A stretch of DNA of 64,000 bases, from assembly GCF_030464365.1 (NCBI RefSeq), contig NZ_VCYI01000001.1, forward strand, positions 210,654 through 274,653, written 5' to 3'. A program made the position numbers and the translations under genes. The stretch comes from Methanoculleus methanifontis. Its GTDB lineage: Archaea; Halobacteriota; Methanomicrobia; Methanomicrobiales; Methanoculleaceae. The notes beneath the pieces are model-generated. The model was not told where the DNA came from, did not search any database, and saw only the letters and a program-made list of their open reading frames with translations. Shown in pieces: positions 45,010-53,493 of this stretch (the first letter of the stretch is position 1; the number at the start of each line of letters is the position of its first letter).

Positions 45010-45553
45010 ACGCCTGATTCATTCACTGGAAACCTCTCCGATCATGAAACGGGGAGAGTACAACTACTTCATCAACCCGATCACCGACGGGGTGCCGCTC
45101 CTCGAGCCCGCGCTCCTTCGCGAGATCGGGTGCGCCATGGTGCGGAACCTCGACCTCAAAGATGTCGACAAGATCGTCGTCTGCGAGGCGATGGGCATCC
45201 ATATCGGCGTCGCCTTCTCGATGATGACCGATATTCCTCTCGTGGTCGTCCGGAAACGCCCCTACGGCCTCCCCGGCGAGGTCGCGGTGCACCAGGCGAC
45301 GGGCTACTCGAAGGGCGAGCTCTACCTGAACGGCGTCGCCGCAGGCGACCGGGTCGTGATCATCGACGACGTCTGCAGCACCGGCGGGACGCTCCGCGCC
45401 CTCGTAGACGCGATCGAGCAGACGGGAGCCGAGATCGCTGACATCTGTGTCGTCATCTCTCGCGGTGACGAGGATATCGGCCGACCGCTCAAGACCCTGG
45501 TGAAGATCGAGGTCTCCGAGACGCAGGTGCGTGTCGTTGATACCTGTCTCTGA
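45002..45553 (+). CDS. hpt: Archaeal hypoxanthine/purine phosphoribosyltransferase
   Basis: 183 residues. The PRPP-binding loop is VVIIDDVCSTGGT near residue 117, and MKRGEYNYFINPITDGVPLLEP is the typical N-terminal region of archaeal HPRT/APT-like enzymes. Salvages hypoxanthine or guanine to the nucleotide. ATG 45002 lies after GGTGATAT and overlaps mfnA by eight bases; the 3' end overlaps dph2. Such overlaps indicate one operon. Confidence 0.9.
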   Translation: MLERLIHSLETSPIMKRGEYNYFINPITDGVPLLEPALLREIGCAMVRNLDLKDVDKIVVCEAMGIHIGVAFSMMTDIPLVVVRKRPYGLPGEVAVHQATGYSKGELYLNGVAAGDRVVIIDDVCSTGGTLRALVDAIEQTGAEIADICVVISRGDEDIGRPLKTLVKIEVSETQVRVVDTCL

Positions 45554-46484
45554 CCTTATCGGAAGACTCCGCGAGCGCGGGGCACGGTCGGTCGCCCTCC
45601 AGTTCCCCGCCGGGCTCGCCCGGCAAGCCCCGGGAACGGCCGCCGCTCTCCGCCGCGAGGGGTTCGAGGTGATCGTCAGCGGCGACCCCTGCTACGGGGC
45701 CTGCGACCTCGCGCTCGACGCCCTCCGGTATGCGGACGTCCTGGTGCACTTCGGTCACGCTCCGGTTGAAGAACGGTCGAACGTGCTCTACGAACCGGTC
45801 CGGTTCGACTTCGATATTAACGTGCTGGAGAAAGCCCTTCCTCTCCTTACCGGCCGGCGCATCGGCCTCGTCACCACCGTGCAGCACGTTCACCTGCTCG
45901 GCGTGATGGCGGCCTATCTGGCCGAGCACGGTATTGAGGCGGTCGTCGCCCCTGGCGACGGTCGGACGCCGATCCCCGGGCAGGTGCTCGGGTGCAACTT
46001 CGCTGCCGCACGGGCCACGGGAGCGGACGAGATCCTCTTTGTGGGAACGGGGGTCTTCCACCCCATCGGGATCCGGCTCGCGACCCGGGCCCGCGTGGTG
46101 GCGGTCGACCCCTACACCGGCGAAACGCAGGAGGTGGACGCCGACCGCCTGGTTCGCCGCCGCGCCGCGGTGATGGAGAAGGCACGGGACGCCGCAAACT
46201 ACGGGATCATCGTCAGTACCAAGAGCGGGCAGCAGCGGATGAACCTCGCGCGAAGGCTCGCCGCCCTCTCCGACCGGGCGTTCCTGGTCGCGATGCGGGA
46301 GGTCTCGCCCGCCGAGATGCTCGACCTCGGGTTTGGGGCCTACGTGAACACTGCCTGCCCCCGGCTCGCCTACGACGACCAGATCCGGTTCCCCGTCCCG
46401 GTGCTGACCCCGCCGGAGTTCGAGATCCTCTGCGGGGCGCGGGACTGGGACGACTATACCATCGACGAGTACCTCGCGCCATGA
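45531..46484 (+). CDS. dph2: Diphthamide synthesis enzyme Dph2
   Basis: 317 residues, non-canonical radical SAM enzyme that transfers the 3-amino-3-carboxypropyl group from SAM to the target His of elongation factor 2. The three cluster cysteines appear as DPCYGACD, VLGCNFAAA and NTACPRLAYDD, the spaced arrangement unique to Dph2. GTG 45531 is 22 bases inside the end of hpt; a TTG two codons later is possible. The stop overlaps the next ATG. All three Cys regions are present, so it should be active. Confidence 0.9.
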   Translation: MSLIPVSDLIGRLRERGARSVALQFPAGLARQAPGTAAALRREGFEVIVSGDPCYGACDLALDALRYADVLVHFGHAPVEERSNVLYEPVRFDFDINVLEKALPLLTGRRIGLVTTVQHVHLLGVMAAYLAEHGIEAVVAPGDGRTPIPGQVLGCNFAAARATGADEILFVGTGVFHPIGIRLATRARVVAVDPYTGETQEVDADRLVRRRAAVMEKARDAANYGIIVSTKSGQQRMNLARRLAALSDRAFLVAMREVSPAEMLDLGFGAYVNTACPRLAYDDQIRFPVPVLTPPEFEILCGARDWDDYTIDEYLAP

Positions 46485-47092
46485 ACCTGCGGCAACTTGA
46501 GATGCGGCTCGAACGCCTGGAGGGATTCGAGCGGCCGACGGCCCGGCTCGAACAGTACCAGACCCCGGCGCCGGTGGCGGCCCGTCTCCTTCACCACGCT
46601 GCCATGCAGGGCGCGATCGAGGGACGGGCGGTCTGCGACCTCGGGTGCGGGACGGGAATCCTCGCCTGCGGCGCCGCCCTCCTCGGTGCCTCCCGCGTGA
46701 CCGGGCTTGATATCGACCCGGCCGCGATAGCCGTCGCCCGGCGGAACGCGGAGACGTTCGGCGTCACCGTCGAGTTCCTGGTTGCCGACGTCCGCGACCC
46801 CGATCTCGACCGGGCAGCCCTCGCCTGCGACACTGTCGTGATGAACCCGCCGTTCGGGGCGCAGAAAGCGCATGCCGACCGGCCGTTCATCGACCGGGCG
46901 CTCGAACTCGGGGAAGTCGTCTACGGCATCTTCAACGAGGGCTCGACCCCGTTCGTCGCCGCCTACACGGAAGGGCGGGCGACGATCGAAGAGGTTATCC
47001 GGTGCGCGTTTCCCATGCGGCGCACGTTTGCGCACCACCGCAAAGACCGAGTCGATATCACGGTTGAGGTCATACGCCTAAAGAGGATCTGA
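46481..47092 (+). CDS. METTL5-like SAM-dependent methyltransferase
   Basis: 203 residues. The SAM-binding motif is VCDLGCGTGILACGA, acidic motif GLDIDPAA follows, and the catalytic NPPFG motif marks N6-adenine (or related amino) methyltransferases. N-terminal LEQYQTPAPVAARLL is shared with METTL5, which modifies rRNA adenine in eukaryotes. An rRNA or tRNA substrate is inferred; it lies next to dph2, another translation-related gene. ATG 46481 overlaps the dph2 stop as ATGA. Confidence 0.85.
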   Translation: MNLRQLEMRLERLEGFERPTARLEQYQTPAPVAARLLHHAAMQGAIEGRAVCDLGCGTGILACGAALLGASRVTGLDIDPAAIAVARRNAETFGVTVEFLVADVRDPDLDRAALACDTVVMNPPFGAQKAHADRPFIDRALELGEVVYGIFNEGSTPFVAAYTEGRATIEEVIRCAFPMRRTFAHHRKDRVDITVEVIRLKRI

Positions 47093-47097
47093 CAATC

Positions 47098-48267
47098 GTG
47101 ACTGTTGATACAAAGCCGGTCTGGGGGCTCTCCGCCGCCCACCTGGTGACCGACCTCTATTCACCCGTTCTCCCTGCAATCCTCCCGCTCCTCATCGCGG
47201 ACCAGGGTTACTCGTTCTTCCTCGCCGGGCTGATCGTCACGGTCTACAACCTCACGTCGTCGTTCGTGCAGCCGCTCGTCGGCTGGGTCTTCGATACCCG
47301 TGGGTTTGCCGTCCACGTCGGCACGAGCGTCGCCATAAGCGCGATCTTCATCTCCATCGTCGGGCTGCTCGACAACTATTACCTTGTACTCGCGTCCGTC
47401 GCCGTCGCAGCGCTCGGGCACGCCTTCTTCCACCCGAGCGCGCTCGGCACTGTCAGCCGCCTGACCAGTGACGCAAACCGGGGCCGGATCACCTCCTACT
47501 TCGTCATCGGCGGCAACCTGGGCTACGCCGTCGGCCCGATCTGTGCGGGCGTCGCCGTCGGCCTCATGGGCCTTCCGGGCCTCGCCATCCTCGCCGTCCC
47601 CGGCCTCGTGATGGCGGTGGTGCTCCGGCGCATCCTGCCCGCTCCCGACCGCTCCGCCGTCCCGGAACCCATCGCCCCGGCCGCCAAACCCTCCTACCGG
47701 GCGATCGGCCTCCTGATCGCGGCCTCGGGCCTCCGGGCATGGGCGATCTTCGGCTCGGTCGCCTTCCTCCCCACCATCCTCACCATGCGGGGGTTCGACC
47801 TCGTGACCGCGAACATCCTGGTCTCGGCCACGCTCATCGCCGGGGTCTTGGGGCAGGTGGTCGGCGGCGTGCTCTCCGACCGCTACGGCCGCAAAGAGTT
47901 CACGATCATCGGGCTCGTTACCGCCATTCCGCCGTTCGTCATATTCCTCACCACCGGCGGCATCCTCTCGCTCGTCGCGCTGATGGTCTTCGGGTTCATC
48001 CTCTGGTCGACCTTCGCCGTCACCGTCGCCATGGCCCACGAGATCGCCCCGGGCAACGTCGGGCTCGTCTCCGGCCTGATGCTCGGGCTTGCGGTCGGTG
48101 TCGGCGGGATGGGGGTCTCGGTCACCGGCTGGATCGCCGATATGACCACGCTGACAATCGGGTTCGCGACGATCCCGCTCGCGATCATCCTCGCCGTGCC
48201 GCTCTTCCTCCTCGTCCCCTACCCCTGGAAGACTCTTGCCCGGGGTCGGCGCCCCTCCCGGGGATGA
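47098..48267 (+). CDS. Major facilitator superfamily transporter
   Basis: 389 residues with about twelve hydrophobic segments. The first loop has GWVFDTRG and the second half has GGVLSDRYGRKEF, both variants of the MFS loop 2-3 motif. AALGHAFFHPSALGTVSRL and MAHEIAPGNVGLVSGLMLG resemble the fosmidomycin-resistance (Fsr) subgroup. Substrate unknown; efflux is likely. GTG 47098 follows GAGGATCTGA and lies five bases after the methyltransferase gene, so it belongs to the same transcript. Confidence 0.85.
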   Translation: MTVDTKPVWGLSAAHLVTDLYSPVLPAILPLLIADQGYSFFLAGLIVTVYNLTSSFVQPLVGWVFDTRGFAVHVGTSVAISAIFISIVGLLDNYYLVLASVAVAALGHAFFHPSALGTVSRLTSDANRGRITSYFVIGGNLGYAVGPICAGVAVGLMGLPGLAILAVPGLVMAVVLRRILPAPDRSAVPEPIAPAAKPSYRAIGLLIAASGLRAWAIFGSVAFLPTILTMRGFDLVTANILVSATLIAGVLGQVVGGVLSDRYGRKEFTIIGLVTAIPPFVIFLTTGGILSLVALMVFGFILWSTFAVTVAMAHEIAPGNVGLVSGLMLGLAVGVGGMGVSVTGWIADMTTLTIGFATIPLAIILAVPLFLLVPYPWKTLARGRRPSRG

Positions 48268-48310
48268 CCCGCCCCATTCCTTAAGTACCGGGAGTGCGGA
48301 TTCATCCCCG

Positions 48311-49960
48311 ATGGTCACCCGGCTCCGGCGCTACCGCCAGATAGCGGATGTGCTGGTCAAGTATGGTTTCGGGATCCTCGTCGAGGAAGTTATCCCCGGG
48401 GCGGAACGGTTGCGGGCCTTCAAAAAACCTCCCGCAACGAAACAATCGGTCTACGAGCGGATCCGGCTTGCCATCGAGGAGCTGGGGCCGACCTACATCA
48501 AGTTCGGCCAGATCATGAGCACCCGGCGGGAACTCCTGCCGCCCGAACTGATCGAGGAACTACAGAGGCTGCAGGACCAGGTTGCCCCGGTTCCGTACGA
48601 GGATATTCGGCCGGTGATCATGGAGTACTGCCCGAACCTCGAGGACTGTTTCGGCATCATCGAGGAGGAACCGGTCGCGGCGGCTTCCCTCTCGCAGGTG
48701 CACCGTGCGGTGACGAAAGACGGCCGCGTCATCGCCCTCAAGGTGCAGCGTCCGGGGATCGCCGACCTTATCGAGACCGATCTCGTCATCTTGCGCTCGC
48801 TCGTGGTGCGAGCAGAGTCCATCTTCCCCGATATGCGGGTATACAACCTGCAGGGCATGCTGGACGAGTTCTCGGCCCAGATCCGGCGTGAACTGGACTT
48901 TTCCCAGGACGGGGCGAACGCGGAACGGCTCCGGCGGAACCTGGAGGGACTGGAGTGCGTGAAGATCCCCCGGATCTACTGGAAGATCTCCGGTCCCCGT
49001 CTGCTCGCGATGGACTACGTCGAAGGGGTGCGGATCGACGACGTGGAAGCCATCCGGGGTCTCGGTCTCTTCCCCGAAGAGATCGCCGACACCGGGTTCG
49101 CCGCCTACGTCCAGCAGATCTTCGTCGACGGGTTCTTTCACGGCGATCCGCACCCGGGAAACCTCCTGGTGACCGAACTCGGGGAGATCGTCTTCCTCGA
49201 CTACGGCATCGTCGGCGTCCTCCGCCCGGAGAGACGGCGGGTCTTCGTCGACCTCCTCCTCGCGATGACCCGCGAAGACGTCGCGGGTGTGATCGCCGCG
49301 CTCGGGAAACTCGACGTGCGTATCAGCCCGGCGAACCTCGACGCCGTAAAAGACGACCTCTACCTTGTCATGCTGGATTACCGGGAGATGAAACTCGAGC
49401 GGGTGAACTTCGCGATCGCGATCCGGGGCCTGACCGACACCCTTCGGCGCTACCACATCAGGGTGCCGTCGACGCTGATGCTGATGATGAAGGTGATCGT
49501 CATGGTTATGGACGTCGGCATCCGGCTGGACCCGACGTTCAACTTCGACCAGAGGATCCGGCCGTACCTGCTGGAGATCGCGGCACAGCAGCGGTTATCC
49601 CCGGAGAACGTGACGGGCGCGGTGCGATCGATCGTGGACGCGGCGGAGGGCCTGCTTGCCATCCCCGGGAACGTGAACGAGACCTTAAAGACCCTCTCGG
49701 AAGGGACGGTCACGATCGAACTGGAGAACCGCGACCTCAACGAGATCGTCGGCGTCATCGACCGGACGAGCGACAAGGTCATCGTCGGGCTGGTGGTCGC
49801 CGCGATCGTCGTGGGCTCGTCGCTGGTGCTCCGGGTTGCCGATATCCCCGTTCCCGGATACGTCTCGATTCTCGCCACGCTGGGCTACGTCTTTGCGGTG
49901 GCCGTCGGGTTCTATGCGGTCTACAACGTCCTCAGGTACAGCCGGGGACTGAGGAGGTAA
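48311..49960 (+). CDS. ABC1/UbiB-family atypical kinase
   Basis: 549 residues. The family's KxGQ motif appears as YIKFGQIMSTRRELLPPEL, the Ala-rich loop as AAASLSQVHRA, the VAIK-type Lys in VIALKVQRPG, and the metal-binding DxxxxN and DYG as FFHGDPHPGN and VFLDYGIVG. Two C-terminal membrane segments follow (near residues 495-540). Bacterial relatives support ubiquinone synthesis; methanogens lack that quinone, so a role in another isoprenoid lipid is inferred. ATG 48311 is preferred because family similarity begins there. TTAAGTACC about 28 bases upstream suggests its own promoter and a leaderless mRNA. Confidence 0.9.
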   Translation: MVTRLRRYRQIADVLVKYGFGILVEEVIPGAERLRAFKKPPATKQSVYERIRLAIEELGPTYIKFGQIMSTRRELLPPELIEELQRLQDQVAPVPYEDIRPVIMEYCPNLEDCFGIIEEEPVAAASLSQVHRAVTKDGRVIALKVQRPGIADLIETDLVILRSLVVRAESIFPDMRVYNLQGMLDEFSAQIRRELDFSQDGANAERLRRNLEGLECVKIPRIYWKISGPRLLAMDYVEGVRIDDVEAIRGLGLFPEEIADTGFAAYVQQIFVDGFFHGDPHPGNLLVTELGEIVFLDYGIVGVLRPERRRVFVDLLLAMTREDVAGVIAALGKLDVRISPANLDAVKDDLYLVMLDYREMKLERVNFAIAIRGLTDTLRRYHIRVPSTLMLMMKVIVMVMDVGIRLDPTFNFDQRIRPYLLEIAAQQRLSPENVTGAVRSIVDAAEGLLAIPGNVNETLKTLSEGTVTIELENRDLNEIVGVIDRTSDKVIVGLVVAAIVVGSSLVLRVADIPVPGYVSILATLGYVFAVAVGFYAVYNVLRYSRGLRR

Positions 49961-49994
49961 GCGACGGGACATGCTTCCTTGAGCAATGGAGACA

Positions 49995-50018
49995 GGGGAG
50001 GGGGCGAGCCCCCTCCCC
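49995..50018 (+). terminator. Strong GC hairpin after the UbiB-family gene
   Basis: GGGGAGGGGG and CCCCCTCCCC pair perfectly around a CGAG loop, 34 bases after the stop codon. No T-run follows, so it could stabilise the mRNA end rather than terminate by itself. Confidence 0.6.
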
Positions 50019-50552
50019 GTCAGCCCCACCCCCGCGTAGCGATAGCCACCACGGAAGCCGTGCTATGTGTGAGGTCGTCCCAAAAAGATCTCTGAACCTG
50101 CGGTACGCCCTGTTCGGAGCGCTTACATCCAAAGTTTCTACCACCCGAACCAGATCCAGGGCAAAGATGGTGAAACGGCTTTTCATAGAGTATCGCCATT
50201 CGGGGGAGGGTCCGGGAGGGGTGTCCCCCCTCCCGGTAGTGATGTTTTGGGACAACCTCGCCCACCGGGCCGCATTCTGAGCAAAAAGGGTGAAACGGCT
50301 TTCCAGTGGATACCCACACCGGGGGAGGGTCCCGGGAGGTACGACCGGAGGAAGCTTGAGAAGACCGAAGGTCTTCGAGTGGGTGTCCCCCCTCCCGGTA
50401 ATAGCGTTTTGGGACAACTTCTGTAACTGCAAAGAATCAGTAGATTTGAAGGGCGGGAACACGAGCGTTGGATAATTCCGTTCCTGGAGGTTCGGAACTC
50501 GAGCACCACCAGGCCGGATTTGCGCAGTACGGCTGCCGGGACGGGAAAAAAG
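50019..50552. repeat. Gene-free region with two related repeat units
   Basis: No gene is supported in these 530 bases. GGTGAAACGGCTTT starts two related units at 50169-50256 and 50289-50418. Both contain CGGGGGAGGGTC, GTGTCCCCCCTCCCGGTA and end in TTTTGGGACAAC. The second unit has an insertion of about 40 bases containing the hairpin GAAGACC/GGTCTTC. A partial inverted copy (GTCGTCCCAAAA) lies near 50074. Confidence 0.65.
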
Positions 50553-50831
50553 TTATTCGCCCTTCTTGAAGAACAGTCGGCAGTGGCAGGTTCCCTGCTC
50601 CTCGATCTCTTTCTCGTGGTAGATGCAGGGGCAGATGATGATCCGGTCCTTCTCAGGGTCGCCGCTCCGGAGCCTGCAGGGGCAGTATGCCTCCCCGAAC
50701 CGCTCCTTGTTCCGGGCGAGCCCGCGGAGGACGGCTTCGAGCTGCTTCTCGTCGACGTTTAAGATGAACCCTTTCTCTTTCGCGTATGCCTTTACTCTGG
50801 CCCGTGCCTCTTCGATCCCTTCTTCACTCAT
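50553..50831 (-). CDS. Ferredoxin-thioredoxin reductase catalytic-subunit-like protein
   Basis: 92 residues. Seven cysteines form the signature CPCRL, then CPC and CHC (YCPCRLRSGD ... IICPCIYHE ... GTCHCRLFF), which holds the 4Fe-4S cluster and redox disulfide in the FTR beta subunit. It passes electrons from ferredoxin to a thioredoxin or similar disulfide. In methanogens this small form often stands alone, without the variable alpha subunit, as here. Start ATG 50831; no strong Shine-Dalgarno site is needed to decide. The next gene upstream on the same strand is the purQ remnant. Confidence 0.9.
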   Translation of the reverse strand: MSEEGIEEARARVKAYAKEKGFILNVDEKQLEAVLRGLARNKERFGEAYCPCRLRSGDPEKDRIIICPCIYHEKEIEEQGTCHCRLFFKKGE

Positions 50832-50853
50832 AGTAAAACTCCAATTGTCTAAC

Positions 50854-51032
50854 CTACCGGCGCCTGTACTCTTCGATATTGGTTATCATTGAGTTAAAGA
50901 TTGTGACATCGTCATCCGACCTGGGCACCTTCCGGGTCGCGGAGAGGACACCGGCGATCTTCTCCGTCGAGCCGTTTGGATTGCTCTCAAGGCGAGAACC
51001 AGCCCGCCGAACTGCACCACGGCAAACCGCAT
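50854..51032 (-). pseudogene. purQ: purQ remnant with a large internal deletion
   Basis: ATG 51032 lies three bases after the purS stop and encodes MRFAVVQFGG, the exact kind of start PurQ proteins have. The frame then breaks. In another frame the sequence resumes with SNPNGSTEKIAGVL, matching the PurQ C-terminal (N)PNGS...IAG motif, then SDDDVTIFNSMITNIEEY, matching its end. The glutaminase catalytic Cys and His regions are missing. About 180 bases remain of an expected 680-700. The order purC-purS-purQ is normal, so this is decay in place. Confidence 0.75.
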
Positions 51033-51035
51033 GCC

Positions 51036-51278
51036 TCACTCGACCTCAATCGTGTAGTCGTGGATGATCGGGTTCGCGAGGAGCAGCTCACACATCCGTG
51101 CCGCCTCCTCCCGTGCCGCCACAGCATCCGGTGCATCGAGCTTGATCCGCACCAGCCGCGCCGTGGTCAGGTCCTCGGTCGGAAACATCAGGTTCGCGAG
51201 GGCGTGCCGGATGGCACGCGCCTCGGGGTCGAGCATCCCTTCTTTGAGTTCAATGGTGATGACTACGGTATACCTCAT
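51036..51278 (-). CDS. purS: Phosphoribosylformylglycinamidine synthase subunit PurS
   Basis: 80 residues, the usual length. The ferredoxin-like fold starts RYTVVITIELKEGMLDPEARAI, then a middle LTTARLVRIKLDAPDAVA and a final LLANPIIHDYTIEVE. PurS bridges PurL and the glutaminase PurQ in the fourth step of purine synthesis. It overlaps purC by four bases and is followed by a wrecked purQ, so the complex either uses a PurQ encoded elsewhere or ammonia. Confidence 0.95.
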   Translation of the reverse strand: MRYTVVITIELKEGMLDPEARAIRHALANLMFPTEDLTTARLVRIKLDAPDAVAAREEAARMCELLLANPIIHDYTIEVE

Positions 51279-52000
51279 GCGGGCTCGCCCCAGGGCGGGG
51301 AGAGGATTCGTTTCGCGACGCCAGCGTAAGTCTCCATGACGTCCCCCTTGCCGAACCGGTAGACGTCCTTGTCGAGGGATGTTCCGGTCTCTTTGTCCCA
51401 GAGCCGCATCGAGTCCATGCTGATCTCGTCGCCGAGGACAATCTCACCGTTGTACCGGCCGAACTCCATCTTGAAATCGATCAGGGTGATGCCGCGCAGG
51501 TCGAGGTACTCGCTGAGGAGCTCGTTTATCGCGAGCGCCAGGGCCTTGATCTGGTCGAGTTCCTCGGGCGTGGCAAGACCGAGAGCGAAGATCAGGTCGT
51601 CGTTTAACATCGGGTCGTGATGTGCGTCGCTCTTGTAGTCGATGATGATCAACGGCGGGTCGAGCGGCTCTCCTTCCCGGAACGGGTAGTTGCGCACGAT
51701 CGACCCGGCTGCGACGTTTCTCACGATCACCTCGAGCGGGATCATCGTAAGGTTCCGCACGGTGATGACGCCAGGCTCGATGCTCGAGAGGTAGTGCGTC
51801 CGGATCCCGTGCTCTTCCAGGTACCTGAAGATGAAAGTCGAAACTTCCGCGTTGTATCTCCCTTTTCCTTCCAGGGTGTCTTTCTTCTCGCCGTCGAACG
51901 CCGTGATGTCGTCCCGGAACTTCATGATGTATACTTCCGGGTCGTCGGTGCGATAGACGGATTTAGCCTTCCCCGTGTAGAGGAGGTCAACCTGTTTCAT
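51275..52000 (-). CDS. purC: SAICAR synthase
   Basis: 241 residues. Catalyses CAIR plus aspartate plus ATP to SAICAR in purine synthesis. YTGKAKSVY at the start, FRDDITAFDGEKKD, VRNVAAGSIVRNYPF and IDFKMEFG are conserved motifs. ATG 52000 follows GGAGATC; upstream in-frame codons are not part of the family. First gene of the purC-purS-(purQ) unit, about 44 bases after cofG on the same strand, so possibly transcribed with it. Confidence 0.95.
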   Translation of the reverse strand: MKQVDLLYTGKAKSVYRTDDPEVYIMKFRDDITAFDGEKKDTLEGKGRYNAEVSTFIFRYLEEHGIRTHYLSSIEPGVITVRNLTMIPLEVIVRNVAAGSIVRNYPFREGEPLDPPLIIIDYKSDAHHDPMLNDDLIFALGLATPEELDQIKALALAINELLSEYLDLRGITLIDFKMEFGRYNGEIVLGDEISMDSMRLWDKETGTSLDKDVYRFGKGDVMETYAGVAKRILSPPWGEPA

Positions 52001-52043
52001 GGCCCGATCTCCTGATATGTGTTGTCCGGGATTCGTCATGAGG

Positions 52044-53039
52044 TTATGCACCCCCGCCCCGGCCCGATATGGCAATCCTCTCCGCGAGCCGCCGGATCAG
52101 GGGTTCGAGCAGGGAGGGGTACCAGCCCTTCTCGATGTGCTGCGGGTAGATACAGAGCCGTTCGCGGAGTTCGGCGTCCCCGGCGATCCGCCGGAGTTCG
52201 TCGATCTGCGGCCAGGGGTGCTCGGGGTTGACGTAATCGATGGTGAGCGGAGAGACCCCGCCGAGATCGTTGACGCCGCACCCGATCAGGTGCGATGCGT
52301 CCGCAAGGTTCGGGGGTATCTGCACCGCCACGTCTGAGGGGAGGATCTCCCGGGCGAGGCGAATCGTCGCACAGATCTCGTCGGTGCCGGGAACCGGTGC
52401 GCCTTCCATCGCAGTCCCGGGTTTCGGGCAGAAGTTCTGGACGATCACCTCCTGGATGTGGCCAAAGCGCCGGTGGAGGTCGGCGATGACCCGGAGCGAC
52501 TCCTCGCGGTCGTCCGCCGTCTCACCGATCCCGAGCAGAATGCCGGTCGTGAACGGTATCGAGAGTTTTCCGGCGTTCTCGATCATCTCGATCCTGACCT
52601 CCGGGTCCTTCCCCGGCGAGTTCCTGTGCGCTGGAACGTCCGCGGTCGTCTCGAGCATCAGCCCCATGCTCGCGTTCACCTTACGGAGCCGGTCGAGTTC
52701 CTCGTAGGTGAGGATGCCGGCGTTGGTGTGCGGCAAAAGACCGCGGTCGATGGCCGCGAGGGAGAGGTCGTAGACGTAGTCGAGGATATCCGCGTAGCCG
52801 AGCCGACCGAGCATCTCGCCAAAGCCCGGCACCGCGCCGGGCCGTTCCCCGAAGGTGAAGAGCGCTTCCGTGCACCCGAGGGCCGCGCTCGCTTCCAGCG
52901 TCCGGATCGCCTCGTCGGGCGGCATGACGCACCCTTCCCGCACGGGAGTGCGGAAACAGCAGTAGCCGCAGCGGTTTGCGCAGACCGTTGTTAAGGGGAG
53001 AAACGCGTTCTTTGAGAAGGTGATCACGCGGCGGTGCAT
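52044..53039 (-). CDS. cofG: FO synthase subunit CofG (F420 biosynthesis)
   Basis: 331 residues. Radical SAM enzyme that with CofH makes the deazaflavin FO from a tyrosine-derived adduct. The 4Fe-4S motif is CANRCGYCCF (CxxxCxxC) near residue 20. Other family segments are TFGERPGAVPGFGEML, HTNAGILTYEELDRL, QNFCPKPGTAME and NDLGGVSPLTIDYVNPEHPWP. The start ATG 53039 is chosen by family length; the long upstream open frame runs through repeats and is not coding. It is divergent from cofC. No cofH is seen in this window. Confidence 0.95.
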   Translation of the reverse strand: MHRRVITFSKNAFLPLTTVCANRCGYCCFRTPVREGCVMPPDEAIRTLEASAALGCTEALFTFGERPGAVPGFGEMLGRLGYADILDYVYDLSLAAIDRGLLPHTNAGILTYEELDRLRKVNASMGLMLETTADVPAHRNSPGKDPEVRIEMIENAGKLSIPFTTGILLGIGETADDREESLRVIADLHRRFGHIQEVIVQNFCPKPGTAMEGAPVPGTDEICATIRLAREILPSDVAVQIPPNLADASHLIGCGVNDLGGVSPLTIDYVNPEHPWPQIDELRRIAGDAELRERLCIYPQHIEKGWYPSLLEPLIRRLAERIAISGRGGGA

Positions 53040-53092
53040 GGGTACATGTCGGCATCGTCTCACATGAACTTTCGGTCGTGAGGGTGACATGG

Positions 53093-53156
53093 CCTCGCGC
53101 GAAGAACGCGAAGGGAGTTTCAGGCAACTATATTGGACTTCGCGTCTTCGCGTGAG
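53093..53156. repeat. Dispersed element with inverted ends (copy B)
   Basis: CCTCGCGCGAAG at 53093-53104 and CTTCGCGTGAG at 53146-53156 bracket an AT-richer core. Read on the minus strand it aligns with the element at 13020-13091 (CTCACGCGAAGnCGCGAAG at one end, TTCTTCGCG at the other). Confidence 0.6.
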
Positions 53157-53176
53157 CAGATCGTCAAGATAGCCGG

Positions 53177-53370
53177 AGGTGCGAAGTGCGAGCGTAGCGA
53201 GCATGAGAAACCCGAAGGGTTTCGAAGTGCGACTGGCAGAATGGCAGGAGCATGAGCACCGCCAGGTTCGAAGTGCGACTGGCAGAATGGCAGGAGCATG
53301 AGCACCGCCAGGTTCGAAGTGCGACTGGCAGAATGGCAGGAGCATGAGAAACCCGAAGGGTTTCGAAGTG
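53177..53370. repeat. 46-bp tandem repeats between cofG and cofC
   Basis: Three 46-base units start at 53221, 53267 and 53313 with TTCGAAGTGCGACTGGCAGA; the first two are identical. A diverged half unit precedes (GCGAAGTGCGAGCGTAGCG) and another follows (CGAAGTGCGAGAACCGAAG). Two alternative unit ends occur: GCACCGCCAGG and GAAACCCGAAGGG. The repeats extend an open frame upstream of cofG but are not part of that protein. Confidence 0.85.
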
Positions 53371-53493
53371 CGAGAACCGAAGCGTGAACACCACATAGGT
53401 GAGAGACGGAGCTTTCGATTTAACCCGGGCCGGCCTTATCCCACCGCACGGGAAACGATGCCTTTTTGATACTGCCCCGACAACCGTTTCTCA

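Noticed and set aside
53040..53396. N-terminal extension of CofG through the 46-bp repeats
   Set aside because: The radical SAM motif and family length place the start at ATG 53039; the extension is only repeat translation.
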